Notes under the pieces: model-generated
The model's database searches: none
Seen by the model: the letters and a program-made list of their open reading frames with translations, nothing else
What the model was told of the DNA's origin: nothing
Assembly: GCA_011772425.1 (NCBI GenBank)
Contig: WVZO01000398.1
Span: 1,954-40,795, forward strand
Length of the DNA: 38,842 nt
DNA from: Candidatus Aminicenantota bacterium
Lineage (GTDB): Bacteria > Acidobacteriota > Aminicenantia > UBA2199
Direction of reading: 5' to 3'
Made by a program: the position numbers and the translations under genes
In this document: one piece after another, positions 1 to 7,897 of the stretch
Position numbering within the stretch: position 1 is the stretch's first letter
Layout: each line of letters starts with the position of its first letter

Positions 1-68
1 CTTGCGATGGTATGATATATTGATGTATTTTTACACATCTTGTGCGTCATTTGAGGCTTGAAGTGACA

Positions 69-293
69 CTAGTAACTATCCGGCGGGTTGAGCTTTAAAG
101 AAAAATTATCTCCTTTATATTTTTTAATTTTTTTGTATGATTGTAAAAGCGCATTTGCACCAGGGAATTGAACCTTTTTTAATTCTACTTCTTGAGGAGA
201 GAGAAAGTTAAACCCGGAAATCCAAAAAATAATAAATATGAGTAAAAGCAGTGCCGCAGCAAGAATAGTGAAGATCAGTATTTTCTTTTTCAT
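69..293 (-). CDS. small single-pass membrane protein, unknown function
   Basis: A 74-aa protein. The reading frame opens upstream at a TTG (329), but the ATG at 293 is preferred because it places a lysine-rich MKKK directly before a strong hydrophobic segment (about residues 5-26). The rest is a short soluble tail rich in Lys and ending DSY. This fits an inner-membrane anchored or signal-anchor peptide. It lies 87 nt downstream of the beta-propeller gene on the same strand and may be co-transcribed with it. No clear Shine-Dalgarno is visible. I do not recognise the family. Confidence 0.45.
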   Translation of the reverse strand: MKKKILIFTILAAALLLLIFIIFWISGFNFLSPQEVELKKVQFPGANALLQSYKKIKKYKGDNFSLKLNPPDSY

Positions 294-359
294 TACAATC
301 AATGTGAAGGTGAAGGGGTCGCGTCTCAACAGGTTGTCCGAGAACTAAATACAGCCTCA

Positions 360-378
360 GGGGTTTGATTTAGACCCC
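360..378 (-). terminator. weak hairpin after the propeller gene
   Basis: GGGGT and ACCCC arms lie just beyond the stop codon of the propeller gene on the minus strand. No long T run follows, so it may only attenuate transcription into the small membrane-protein gene. Confidence 0.25.
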
Positions 379-380
379 GT

Positions 381-1409
381 TTAATAAACAGGGACCGCTT
401 TTTCAATACTACCGTTTTTATTGATTTTTATCAGCCGGTAGGCGGTGGTAACAGCATAGCCGGTTCCATCTGCGGCAAAGCCAAAACCCTTATAATATTC
501 AGGCCAGCCTGGTAAGTTGTCGATTTTAAAAGTGGTCATTTTGAGGTCTGCTGCATTAATAAGAGTGCCTTGCCGCAAACCGCCAACCAGGATCCACTTA
601 CGATCCGGGGATACCCCAATCCCATAATTATAGGAACTCATGCCTTTGAATAAGGTAATATTGCCACCCTCGATCCTGGCGTTGACGTTGCTGTAATCCA
701 GGAGGTAGGTTATCTTTTCACCCACCAGGAATACCGGGGAACCAGCCGAATAGAATATGATTTTCTCACTGATTTTTTTCCCCGAAGGCACATCAAATTC
801 AGCCAGTATCGATACCTTACCGTCATTCTTCTGTTTAAAGACATCCGCTTCGAGGCCTTTTAATTCTTTTGGGGTAGGATTCTTCGCTTCTTTTTCTTTT
901 GGACCGGTGGCCAGCAACACCAGGCGGTTTCCCCTGGCATTGAGTCCAACAGCGGTAACTTTTGCGGGAAATTCCACCTCTCCTTTTTGACTTCCGTCTT
1001 TCATGGAAATAAATTTCACCGTGCTCTTTCTAAACCCTTTAGCAACACCAGCCACCAGGTTGGCTGCAGGAGCAGCACTCATTGAACCGGCTTTTGGGAT
1101 TTTTTTGACAGCCTGCCAATCCCGGGTACTGATAAAATACAGGCTTTCCGAGGTATCTTCTACCACCAGGATCGAACCGTCTTTGTTGAATTCCATTTCG
1201 TAAATATTGCTTTTGAACCAGACGCGGTTTTTAACCTTCAGGGAGGAAGAGTCGATTACGTATAAAACCCGGTTATCGCCGCCTGCTACCAGAGTTTTCC
1301 CATCAGGGTTGACAGCCACATCCCCCAAACCACCCTTGGGGACATGGGCTTCCAGGGAAAACGTCAACACCAGGACAACAATGACCGGTAAAACAACTAT
1401 TTGTTTCAT
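381..1409 (-). CDS. exported beta-propeller (WD40/YVTN-like) protein
   Basis: A 342-aa protein with an N-terminal signal peptide (MKQIVVLPVIVVLVLTFSLEA, cleaved near residue 21). Blade-like repeats follow, such as GGLGDVAVNPDGKTLVAGGD near residues 26-45, EFNKDGSILVVEDT, GVSPDRKWILVGG and GFAADGTGYAVTT. Alternating D-G/K and V-A-G patterns are typical of seven-bladed propellers of the WD40/YVTN type, which usually act as secreted binding scaffolds. The start is well supported by AAGGAGGT immediately upstream. No catalytic residues are visible and the ligand is unknown. It is transcribed away from the alanine racemase gene. Confidence 0.7.
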   Translation of the reverse strand: MKQIVVLPVIVVLVLTFSLEAHVPKGGLGDVAVNPDGKTLVAGGDNRVLYVIDSSSLKVKNRVWFKSNIYEMEFNKDGSILVVEDTSESLYFISTRDWQAVKKIPKAGSMSAAPAANLVAGVAKGFRKSTVKFISMKDGSQKGEVEFPAKVTAVGLNARGNRLVLLATGPKEKEAKNPTPKELKGLEADVFKQKNDGKVSILAEFDVPSGKKISEKIIFYSAGSPVFLVGEKITYLLDYSNVNARIEGGNITLFKGMSSYNYGIGVSPDRKWILVGGLRQGTLINAADLKMTTFKIDNLPGWPEYYKGFGFAADGTGYAVTTAYRLIKINKNGSIEKAVPVY

Positions 1410-1658
1410 ATTACCTCCTTACTTTCCGATATGTGTTGTTAAAAGTGTATCAACAATTGGAATTTTTTGCAACATTTGCAGCTTTGCTGCAGCCATTCTA
1501 ATTTGAAAAAAAAATCTCTCTGTGCTATAAATGTCATGCAGCGAATAATAATAAATATAGAACTGGATAATGTTGGGCAAAAACAGTAATAATTATAAAA
1601 TCCTGGAAATACCAGGTAAAGGCGTTGTGTTTTCCAGGAGGCAGGAGGTAAGAATAAA

Positions 1659-2879
1659 ATGGCGAAATTTAACCGGAGAGAGTTTTTAAAACAAACAGGT
1701 ACACTACCGTTTTGTGCGGCTTTTTTGGCTGGCACTACCGGTGCTGCACCGATGGTGAATGTTTCCCCAAAAATGGTTGATCCGTGGCTCGAGATAAACC
1801 TTGATAACATGGCCTGGAACCTGTCGCAAATCAGGAAACGGGTACATCCCCGCCCGGTAATGGCAGTGATCAAAGCCAATGCTTACGGGCACGGCCTGGT
1901 TGAAGTGGCCAAATTTCTTGAGAAGCAGCACATTCGTTTCATGGCGGTTGGAAAACTCCAGGAAGCGTTTGCATTAAGAGAAAAGGGGATTCAAACCCCT
2001 ATTCTTAACTTTGGTCCTATTTCCAGCGGAGAAGCGAAACAGGTTGCTGCCTTGAATATCTCCCAGTCTGTGTATACTGATGATGTTGCAGTGCTTTCCC
2101 GGGCTGCATTTAAATTAAAACGAAGAGCCAGGGTTCATATCAAGGTAGACACCGGTCTCGGCCGGGTTGGCATTCCTTATTATCTTGCACTTCCATACAT
2201 CAAAAAGGTGGCGTTACTGCCAAATATTATCATTGAGGGTATCTTTACCACCTTTACAGAAGATGAAGAGTTTGACAAAATACAACTTCAACGTTTTCTT
2301 CATCTCTGCGATTCCGCAAAAAAGCAGGGGATAAATGTCGGGTTAAGACATGCGGTAAGCAGTGCCGGGGTTCTTTCTTTTCCGTCGGCTTACCTGGATA
2401 TGGTCAGGCCCGGAATAACTCTTTACGGGCATTACCCTTCCGACAAGGAGTACCGGGAACGCAAGATAGACCTTAAACCCGCCCTGTCCTTAAAAGCACG
2501 GGTGATACATGTAAAGAAGCTGCGGCCTGGAGATTCGGTGTCCTATCACAGGAAATTCACGGCAAAAAATGAGACCCCGGTGGTAACGCTGCCTGTGGGT
2601 TACTCGGACGGTTATCCTTATCAAGTTGCGGGGAAGGCGGAAGTGGTCATTCACGGCCGGCGTTGGCCTGTTATTGCGGCAGTCACTGCAAATCATTCTA
2701 CTTTAGATATAAGTGGGGCTGATAGAGTAAACATCGGAGATGAAGCGGTTCTGATTGGTCGTCAGGGAGAAAGTGAAGTGAGGGCTGAAGAGATTGCAAG
2801 TTGGGCTGATACATCTGTTTATAAGATTGTAATAGGGATGAATCCGTTGTTACCAAGGATTTACCTGGATGAAGGCTGA
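1659..2879 (+). CDS. alanine racemase family protein with Tat-type signal
   Basis: A 406-aa fold-type III PLP enzyme of the alanine racemase family, which interconverts L- and D-alanine for peptidoglycan. The PLP lysine is K72 in AVIKANAYGHG, the KVDTGLGRVGI signature is at 162-172, the second catalytic tyrosine is Y296 in GDSVSYHRKF, and VGYSDGYP is at 313-320. Unusually, the N-terminus (MAKFNRREFLKQTG, then a hydrophobic stretch ending near A30) is a twin-arginine signal, implying export of a folded PLP enzyme. The usual GR(V/I)(S/C)MDQ/M segment of the substrate pocket reads AAVTANHSTLD (340-350), so specificity may be broader or altered. AGGAGGT precedes the ATG by about 8 nt. It is transcribed divergently from the propeller gene. 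Confidence 0.85.
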   Translation: MAKFNRREFLKQTGTLPFCAAFLAGTTGAAPMVNVSPKMVDPWLEINLDNMAWNLSQIRKRVHPRPVMAVIKANAYGHGLVEVAKFLEKQHIRFMAVGKLQEAFALREKGIQTPILNFGPISSGEAKQVAALNISQSVYTDDVAVLSRAAFKLKRRARVHIKVDTGLGRVGIPYYLALPYIKKVALLPNIIIEGIFTTFTEDEEFDKIQLQRFLHLCDSAKKQGINVGLRHAVSSAGVLSFPSAYLDMVRPGITLYGHYPSDKEYRERKIDLKPALSLKARVIHVKKLRPGDSVSYHRKFTAKNETPVVTLPVGYSDGYPYQVAGKAEVVIHGRRWPVIAAVTANHSTLDISGADRVNIGDEAVLIGRQGESEVRAEEIASWADTSVYKIVIGMNPLLPRIYLDEG

Positions 2880-2913
2880 AGGGGTTTAGTTGAGACGCGA
2901 TCCTGTTTACTTT

Positions 2914-3265
2914 TATCAAAAGTTTTGCGGGGGTCCAGGGGCACTTACAGTGCGGTATTAAGGAATATCCGTGGAGACGATACGTTGTTTGAAGCGCTGT
3001 ACGCCGTCCTTGCACTGCAAATGCTCCCCCACGCAGTGGGGTTTTTCAAAAGAACCCCCTGGTCGCCGAAGGCAAAAAAAAGTTCTGATAGAGTTTTATA
3101 GGAGTTCAGGATGGACATTCTAAAAGTTTTCGTTTTTTTTAGTTTTTATGTCCATCCTAAAGATAAAAATAGGGGTTAGTAGATCCGCACGGAGGGCAAA
3201 AGTTTTTTCATAGTGCCCGTGCGGTAGGAGAGATAAGGTGCCCTTCGGGCGTATTTTAAACGCCT
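2914..3265 (+). repeat. family A composite repeat, copy A1
   Basis: Contains, in order, GTCCAGGGG/CCCCCTGG arms (P1, with about 98 extra nt between them at 2944-3041), GCCGAAGGC, AGGATGGAC at 3108-3116 paired with GTCCATCCT at 3150-3158 (P2), CCGCACGGAGGGCA at 3185-3198 paired with TGCCCGTGCGG at 3214-3224 (P3), and the short hairpin GGTGCCCTTCGGGCG at 3237-3251 (P4). It matches the copies near 4.0, 26.4 and 30.9 kb. Confidence 0.85.
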
Positions 3266-3429
3266 TTCGGCGATCTCACATCGACATATTTCAAAATTGG
3301 TTACTCGGTTGGATGACTCTGGGAAGGAATCCTTCATTGTCATTCCGCCGATCGGATTATCCTCAATGTAACCTTACATTGCCAATGTTTTTTTCTGACT
3401 GGCCCCTTTTTTTACTTTTTTTCTCACCC
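3266..3429. other. intergenic spacer between inverted family A copies
   Basis: A T-rich spacer with no supported gene. An open frame runs through it but is built mostly from repeat sequence and lacks a ribosome-binding site. Confidence 0.5.
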
Positions 3430-3601
3430 TCTGATCTTTCGCCGTAGGCGATTTAAACTCGCCCGAAGGGCACCTTTTTCTGTGACTTCGGCAACCAGGG
3501 GCCATTTTTAAAAAAACTGCACTGGACCCCGCAAAAAATTTTTCATTCACGGTCAGCCTATGTTATGTTGTTACCTTCATTTACTCCATTGGAATCATTG
3601 C
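3430..3601 (-). repeat. family A deletion derivative, copy A1'
   Basis: Runs opposite to A1. It carries CGCCCGAAGGGCACC (P4), then jumps directly to the GGCAACCAGGGGCC...GCACTGGACCCC region (P1) and the tail TTCATTCACGGTCAGCC, so P2 and P3 are absent. It ends near CTCCATTGGAATCATT, matching CCCATTGGTACCATT at the ends of copies A2 and A4. Confidence 0.7.
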
Positions 3602-3640
3602 CTTCCACCCTACTTACTTCCTTAAAAGGATTAATAATCC

Positions 3641-3868
3641 TTAACTTTTTCTTTCATGAATTTCATCCCTTGGTGGTATTATAATTTCTTCTACCTCAAT
3701 AGATTCAGAAATAAATTCCTCAAATTTTTTGTCACTCTCAATCTTGTTTTTTGACTCTTCTTTAGATTTAGAGTACTTCTCAACCAAAAAATCATAAAAA
3801 TCAATCAATAGATTGGCTGCATTATCAGGAAGAATTGAAATGTCTATTCTATCTGCAATACTTGCCAT
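3641..3868 (-). CDS. small acidic protein, antitoxin-like, unknown partner
   Basis: A 75-aa protein starting MASIADRIDISILPDNAANLLIDFYDFLVEKY, followed by a highly charged, Glu/Lys/Ser-rich tail. The opening resembles small antitoxins of the DUF2281/VapB-like kind, in which a hydrophobic helix such as LLIDFYDFLVEKY follows a short beta strand; that assignment is inferred from pattern only. A good ribosome-binding site (AGGTGAAAT) precedes the ATG. No toxin gene is adjacent: the gene is alone between inverted family A repeats, which suggests an orphan cargo gene. Confidence 0.55.
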   Translation of the reverse strand: MASIADRIDISILPDNAANLLIDFYDFLVEKYSKSKEESKNKIESDKKFEEFISESIEVEEIIIPPRDEIHERKS

Positions 3869-3937
3869 ATTTCACCTCCAGCATATATGTTACTATCATT
3901 TACTCATTTTTTCAACCCCACGCCACTGCTTTACCTT

Positions 3938-4276
3938 CTGACCCTCTAACCTTTCGCCGAAGGCGATTTAAACTCGCCCGAAGGGCACCTTATCTCTCCT
4001 ACCGCACGGGCAATCTGAAAAAACTAATGCCCTCCGTGCGGATCTACTAACCGCTATTTTTATCTCCAGGATGGACAGAAATAAGAAAAAACTCAGAAAA
4101 CGTTTAACCTGTCCATCCTGAATTCCTATAAAACTCTATAAGAACTTATTTCGCCTTCGGCGACCAAGACCCTTTTTGTAAAAAGGGTCCTGGACCCCCA
4201 AAAACTTTTCATACACGGTCAGACATCGTACTTTGCTTCATAATTGTATTTCCCATTGGTACCATTCTATCTCTTC
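3938..4276 (-). repeat. family A composite repeat, copy A2
   Basis: The most complete copy. Read on the plus strand it has CGCCTTCGGCG-type hairpin sequence, P4 at 3975-3989, P3 arms at 4002-4012 and 4028-4041, P2 arms at 4068-4076 and 4111-4119, CGCCTTCGGCGACCA, P1 arms at 4164-4177 and 4180-4193, then TTTTCATACACGGTCAGAC and a right end at CCCATTGGTACCATT. P1 is a 14-bp stem with one mismatch whose bases differ from copy A4. Confidence 0.85.
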
Positions 4277-4354
4277 TCCCCTTCGTGCCCTTCGTGCCTT
4301 CGTGGTAAAAAAAGAATACATGCAAAATAAGAATTTTGCCGGGAACCTTTTTTT

Positions 4355-5767
4355 CTAGAAGATTTTTCCTGGATTTAATACACCATTGGGATCAAATACT
4401 TTTTTAATAAGACGCATCTTTCCTACAACATTAGAGCCCACTGCACCATCCAGGTATTCCTTTTTTACCAGACCGATTCCATGCTCCCCGGAAACCAATC
4501 CTCCCCTTTTCCTGGCATCATCATGCAGCGCTTTCCTCACCCGGGGATAAATTTCCTTCCATTGGAATTCGGGGATTTCTTTCCATTTACCTTCTAGATA
4601 ATGTGCCCTCAGTGGTAAGGTATGGACGTTGCCGTCTGCAGCATGCCCGAATGTGGGCAGCCACATGTTGTGTTTGCGAGAAAGCCGGTGTACCGTATTT
4701 ACATGACCCGGTATCGCCGAAGGAGGAAGCACAATATCGAGAATTTCAATAACATATTTTTTTATGGTTTCATATATATTGCTTCTTATCTCAAGAATTT
4801 CTCTCTGCTTTTTTGGGGTATCGGCAACAAACACATCCCGGACACCAAATTCGCCGCATAGTATACCGATCTGTTCGGCAACCCTAAGAACTTCATCATC
4901 GCTGGTTCCGTCTAAAATTATCATTAAATGGGCCTTGCCCTCCTGACAGGGCCATTTCTTTTTCAAGAAATCCTCTGCAACTCGTATGGTCTCTACTTCT
5001 ATAAATTCAACAGCCATAGGCAGAATCCCTGCTTTTGCCAGACCGGGCACAACCTGGATTGCATTTTCCAGGTCATAAAAGGGAGCAATCAATGTCATCT
5101 GGGCTTTAGGAGGAGGAATAAGATTTAAAATAGCTTTGGTTACTATTCCCAGTGTACCTTCCGAACCAATCATGAGGTGAAGTAAACTGTAACCTGTACT
5201 GTTTTTTAATACTTTTCCGCCGAGCTGAATGATCTCCCCATCAGGAAGAACCACTTCAATTCCTTTGACAAAATTCCTCACCACACCGTATTTTACCGCC
5301 CGGGCACCCCCGGCATTGGTGGCAATCACTCCGCCAATGGTTGCACTTTCATCACCCGGATGGGGTGGGAAAAACAGGTTTTCTTTTTCTACAGCTTCAT
5401 AAAAATCCATTAATCGCACCCCGGCCTCGACAACAGCCATCCGGTTATCACAGTCAATTTCTATTATATGGTTCATATCTTCCAGGGAAAGAACAATTCC
5501 TCCCGGTACAGGAATACACCCTCCGCACAAGCCTGTTCCACCACCACGGGGAGTTACGGGTATGTTTGCTTTGTTGGCCCATTTTAATATTTCGCTTACC
5601 TGGTGAGTGTTTACAGGTTTTACTACAGCTAACGGTACCTGGCTGATCCGGGAGTCAGGAAACTCATCATGGGAATAATCAAGCATTTGCTCTTCCTTGA
5701 TGAGCAGATTTTTTTCACCCACAATTTTATATAATTCTTCAAACTGATGGAAAAGTTGTTTTTTCAT
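4355..5767 (-). CDS. FAD-linked oxidase, D-lactate dehydrogenase / glycolate oxidase GlcD type
   Basis: A 470-aa flavoprotein of the VAO/PCMH family, close to the usual length of GlcD/D-lactate dehydrogenase (Dld II). The N-terminal FAD-binding part includes VTPRGGGTGLCGG (71-83) and GGVIATNAGG. The C-terminal catalytic cap includes GHAADGNVH and the final SGEHGIGLVKKEYL signature. Such enzymes oxidise a 2-hydroxy acid and pass electrons to a quinone or electron-transfer flavoprotein. No GlcF-like Fe-S partner is adjacent. The lactate permease 5.5 kb away and the menaquinone operon make lactate a reasonable substrate guess, but glycolate or other hydroxy acids are possible. The start lies only 8 nt downstream of a good -10 box, so the mRNA is probably leaderless. 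Confidence 0.85.
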   Translation of the reverse strand: MKKQLFHQFEELYKIVGEKNLLIKEEQMLDYSHDEFPDSRISQVPLAVVKPVNTHQVSEILKWANKANIPVTPRGGGTGLCGGCIPVPGGIVLSLEDMNHIIEIDCDNRMAVVEAGVRLMDFYEAVEKENLFFPPHPGDESATIGGVIATNAGGARAVKYGVVRNFVKGIEVVLPDGEIIQLGGKVLKNSTGYSLLHLMIGSEGTLGIVTKAILNLIPPPKAQMTLIAPFYDLENAIQVVPGLAKAGILPMAVEFIEVETIRVAEDFLKKKWPCQEGKAHLMIILDGTSDDEVLRVAEQIGILCGEFGVRDVFVADTPKKQREILEIRSNIYETIKKYVIEILDIVLPPSAIPGHVNTVHRLSRKHNMWLPTFGHAADGNVHTLPLRAHYLEGKWKEIPEFQWKEIYPRVRKALHDDARKRGGLVSGEHGIGLVKKEYLDGAVGSNVVGKMRLIKKVFDPNGVLNPGKIF

Positions 5768-5775
5768 GAGAGAAT

Positions 5776-5804
5776 ATATTAGGGTTAATAAAGGAGAAAG
5801 TCAA
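5776..5804 (-). promoter_or_regulatory. promoter of the FAD oxidase gene (leaderless)
   Basis: On the minus strand TTGACT (5799-5804), a 17-nt spacer, then TAATAT (5776-5781). Only 8 nt separate the -10 hexamer from the ATG at 5767, so transcription should start at or within two bases of the start codon. Confidence 0.6.
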
Positions 5805-5828
5805 TAGGTGATGAAAAAATAACAGGGC

Positions 5829-5857
5829 TTGATTCATAGGGGTTGGTGTAATATAAT
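5829..5857 (+). promoter_or_regulatory. promoter of the histidine phosphatase gene (leaderless)
   Basis: TTGATT (5829-5834), 17-nt spacer, perfect TATAAT (5852-5857), then 8 nt to the ATG at 5866. The predicted transcript has essentially no 5' leader and there is no Shine-Dalgarno. Confidence 0.65.
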
Positions 5858-5865
5858 CTTTTCTC

Positions 5866-6489
5866 ATGAAATTGCAAAAAACAATATATCTAACCCGGCA
5901 CGGTTCTACTGCTTACAATGACGAAGACCTGCTGCAGGGATTGATTGATATAAAGCTTAGTAAAAGAGGCATCCGGGAGTCAGAACAGTTGGCAGAACAC
6001 CTCAAAAATGAAGCTATTGATGCGATCTTTCATTCTCCCTTAACCCGGGCCCGGCAAACCGCTGAAATCGTTAACCGGTATCACCAGGCCCAACTGCATG
6101 TGATTGATGGTTTTATGGAGATGGATATGGGAGATTGGGAGGGGCTCAACTATTTTAGAGTGATGGAGCAACACCAGGAGACTTTTCAAAAGTGGCTGTC
6201 CGATGCAGATATGCTAATCCCTGGAGGTGAGAGCCCCAACCAGGTGTTTAAACGGGTAAAACCCGGGACTGAACAAATCCTGACGTCGCAATTTTCCAAT
6301 ATACTAATTGTGGCCCATGCCATGGTAAACCGGGCGATTCTTGGAAATTTCCTGGGCATGGACGTTTTAATTTCCCGCCGATTCAGGATGGACAATTGTG
6401 CCATATCCAAACTCATGGTTTATGGAAGCCCTGAAAAATCCCATGTGGTGGTAGAAAACTGGAACATTACCGCACATCTGGAAGGTTGA
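5866..6489 (+). CDS. histidine phosphatase family protein (phosphoglycerate mutase-like)
   Basis: A 207-aa member of histidine phosphatase clade 1. The catalytic motif TRHGST is at residues 10-15 with H12 as nucleophile. SPLTRARQTA (58-67) supplies the conserved Arg, the acid is in FMEMDMGDWEG near E85, and the second catalytic His is H151 in IVAHAMVNR. The substrate cannot be read off: relatives include cofactor-dependent phosphoglycerate mutases, alpha-ribazole phosphatase (CobC) and broad phosphatases. The downstream gene begins within its stop codon, so the two are translationally coupled. Confidence 0.85.
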   Translation: MKLQKTIYLTRHGSTAYNDEDLLQGLIDIKLSKRGIRESEQLAEHLKNEAIDAIFHSPLTRARQTAEIVNRYHQAQLHVIDGFMEMDMGDWEGLNYFRVMEQHQETFQKWLSDADMLIPGGESPNQVFKRVKPGTEQILTSQFSNILIVAHAMVNRAILGNFLGMDVLISRRFRMDNCAISKLMVYGSPEKSHVVVENWNITAHLEG

Positions 6490-7868
6490 AGTTGAGGCTC
6501 AAGTTGAGGAAGAAACATTGGTTGAAAATTTTCCTTGCGGTTGTATTTGCCTGCATTGTATTTGCCGGTCTAATATTAGTTAAAAAAAAGGAAGAAAAGG
6601 ATTTTAACATTATTCTTATTTCTATCGATACATTAAGGGCGGATCACCTGGGGTGTTATAAATATGAGAGGAACACATCCCCTGCCATTGATGAATTCAG
6701 GAAAGATGCGGTGCTGTTTCGTCGGTGTATGGTGCAATCCACATCAACGTTGGCATCTCATGCCTCTATGTTCACATCCCTGATACCGTCTCATCACGGG
6801 GCTTATTTTACCAGGTCTCAACCGCTGCCAAACAACCTGCAAACCATGGCGGAATTTTTGCATCAGAAAAATTACAGGACTATTTCATTTAACGATGGTG
6901 GGCAGATTGCAGCGAAGTTCGGGATGGACCAGGGTTTTGAAATATACGAGAGCCTGCCCTTTAAAAAACCTGCCGAAATGGTTTTCCAACGAATCGTAAA
7001 CAAAGCAGTGGAGTGGATTGATGGCCATCTTCATCCAGGTGAAAAATTCTTCCTGTTTTTACATACCTATGAAACCCATCACCCCTATACGCCTGAAAAA
7101 AAGTATTTGGAACGTTTTGAATCCGGTTACAATGGAAACTTACCACGGCATATTTCTGTGGAATTGATCAAGCAAATTAATAAGGGAGAAGTAACCATAA
7201 ATGAAGAGGATAAAAAACATATCATCAACACCTACGATGCTGAAATCCGGGCCATGGATGATTCCTTCGCCAGATTTATGACATTTTTAAAAGAAAAGAG
7301 ATTGTATGACAACACCCTCATCATTTTTACATCGGACCACGGTGAAGAATTTGGTGAGCATGGAATTTGGGCCACACATGCTCATGGGCTTTTTAATGAA
7401 CAACTGCATGTACCGTTAATTATGAAGTTACCTGCCTCCGGATTTGCATCACGTAAAGTCAATCACCTGGTAAGAAGCATTGATATTTTACCCACGGTGA
7501 TGGATTTGCTGGATGAAAATATCCCGGGGGATTTTGAGGGTATCAGCTTGTTACCGCTTATAAAGGGTGTGAAATCAGATGTGAATATATTTACCATCTC
7601 TCAGCGGGATATGCAAAAGACATACCCGCGAAAGTATTGGTCCATTATTAAAGGGAAATGGAAACTCTATGATAAAAAGCTGTACAACCTAATAAACGAT
7701 CCGGGAGAATTGCAGGATGTTGCCGATTCAAATAAAAAGGTGAAAGCACAGTTGGAAAGTCTTGCTATTCGTTTCTTGAAGCGAAAGAAAGGGCAGCAGG
7801 CCACGAACAGGGTAAAACTGGATGATAAAACAAAGAAGAAGTTGAAAACATTGGGATATGTGCACTAG
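6486..7868 (+). CDS. membrane-anchored sulfatase-fold (alkaline phosphatase superfamily) hydrolase
   Basis: About 460 aa with an N-terminal membrane anchor (residues 14-32), so the catalytic domain faces the periplasm. Metal-site motifs are SIDTLRADHLG (D48) and FTSDHGEEFGEHG. The nucleophile region reads STSTLASHASMFT: a Thr or Ser occupies the site where true sulfatases have C/S-x-P-S-R for formylglycine. This fits a phospho- or phosphono-ester hydrolase or transferase better than a classical sulfatase. The frame opens at TTG 6486, overlapping the upstream stop, but GGAAGG suits the in-frame TTG at 6492 better; there is no early ATG. Confidence 0.8.
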   Translation: MKLRLKLRKKHWLKIFLAVVFACIVFAGLILVKKKEEKDFNIILISIDTLRADHLGCYKYERNTSPAIDEFRKDAVLFRRCMVQSTSTLASHASMFTSLIPSHHGAYFTRSQPLPNNLQTMAEFLHQKNYRTISFNDGGQIAAKFGMDQGFEIYESLPFKKPAEMVFQRIVNKAVEWIDGHLHPGEKFFLFLHTYETHHPYTPEKKYLERFESGYNGNLPRHISVELIKQINKGEVTINEEDKKHIINTYDAEIRAMDDSFARFMTFLKEKRLYDNTLIIFTSDHGEEFGEHGIWATHAHGLFNEQLHVPLIMKLPASGFASRKVNHLVRSIDILPTVMDLLDENIPGDFEGISLLPLIKGVKSDVNIFTISQRDMQKTYPRKYWSIIKGKWKLYDKKLYNLINDPGELQDVADSNKKVKAQLESLAIRFLKRKKGQQATNRVKLDDKTKKKLKTLGYVH

Positions 7869-7897
7869 ATGCCACGACTTTGTTTTCCGTTTCTGTT

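Noticed and set aside
3238-3447. 69-aa plus-strand frame
   Set aside because: Starts inside the P4 hairpin of copy A1 and is made largely of repeat sequence.
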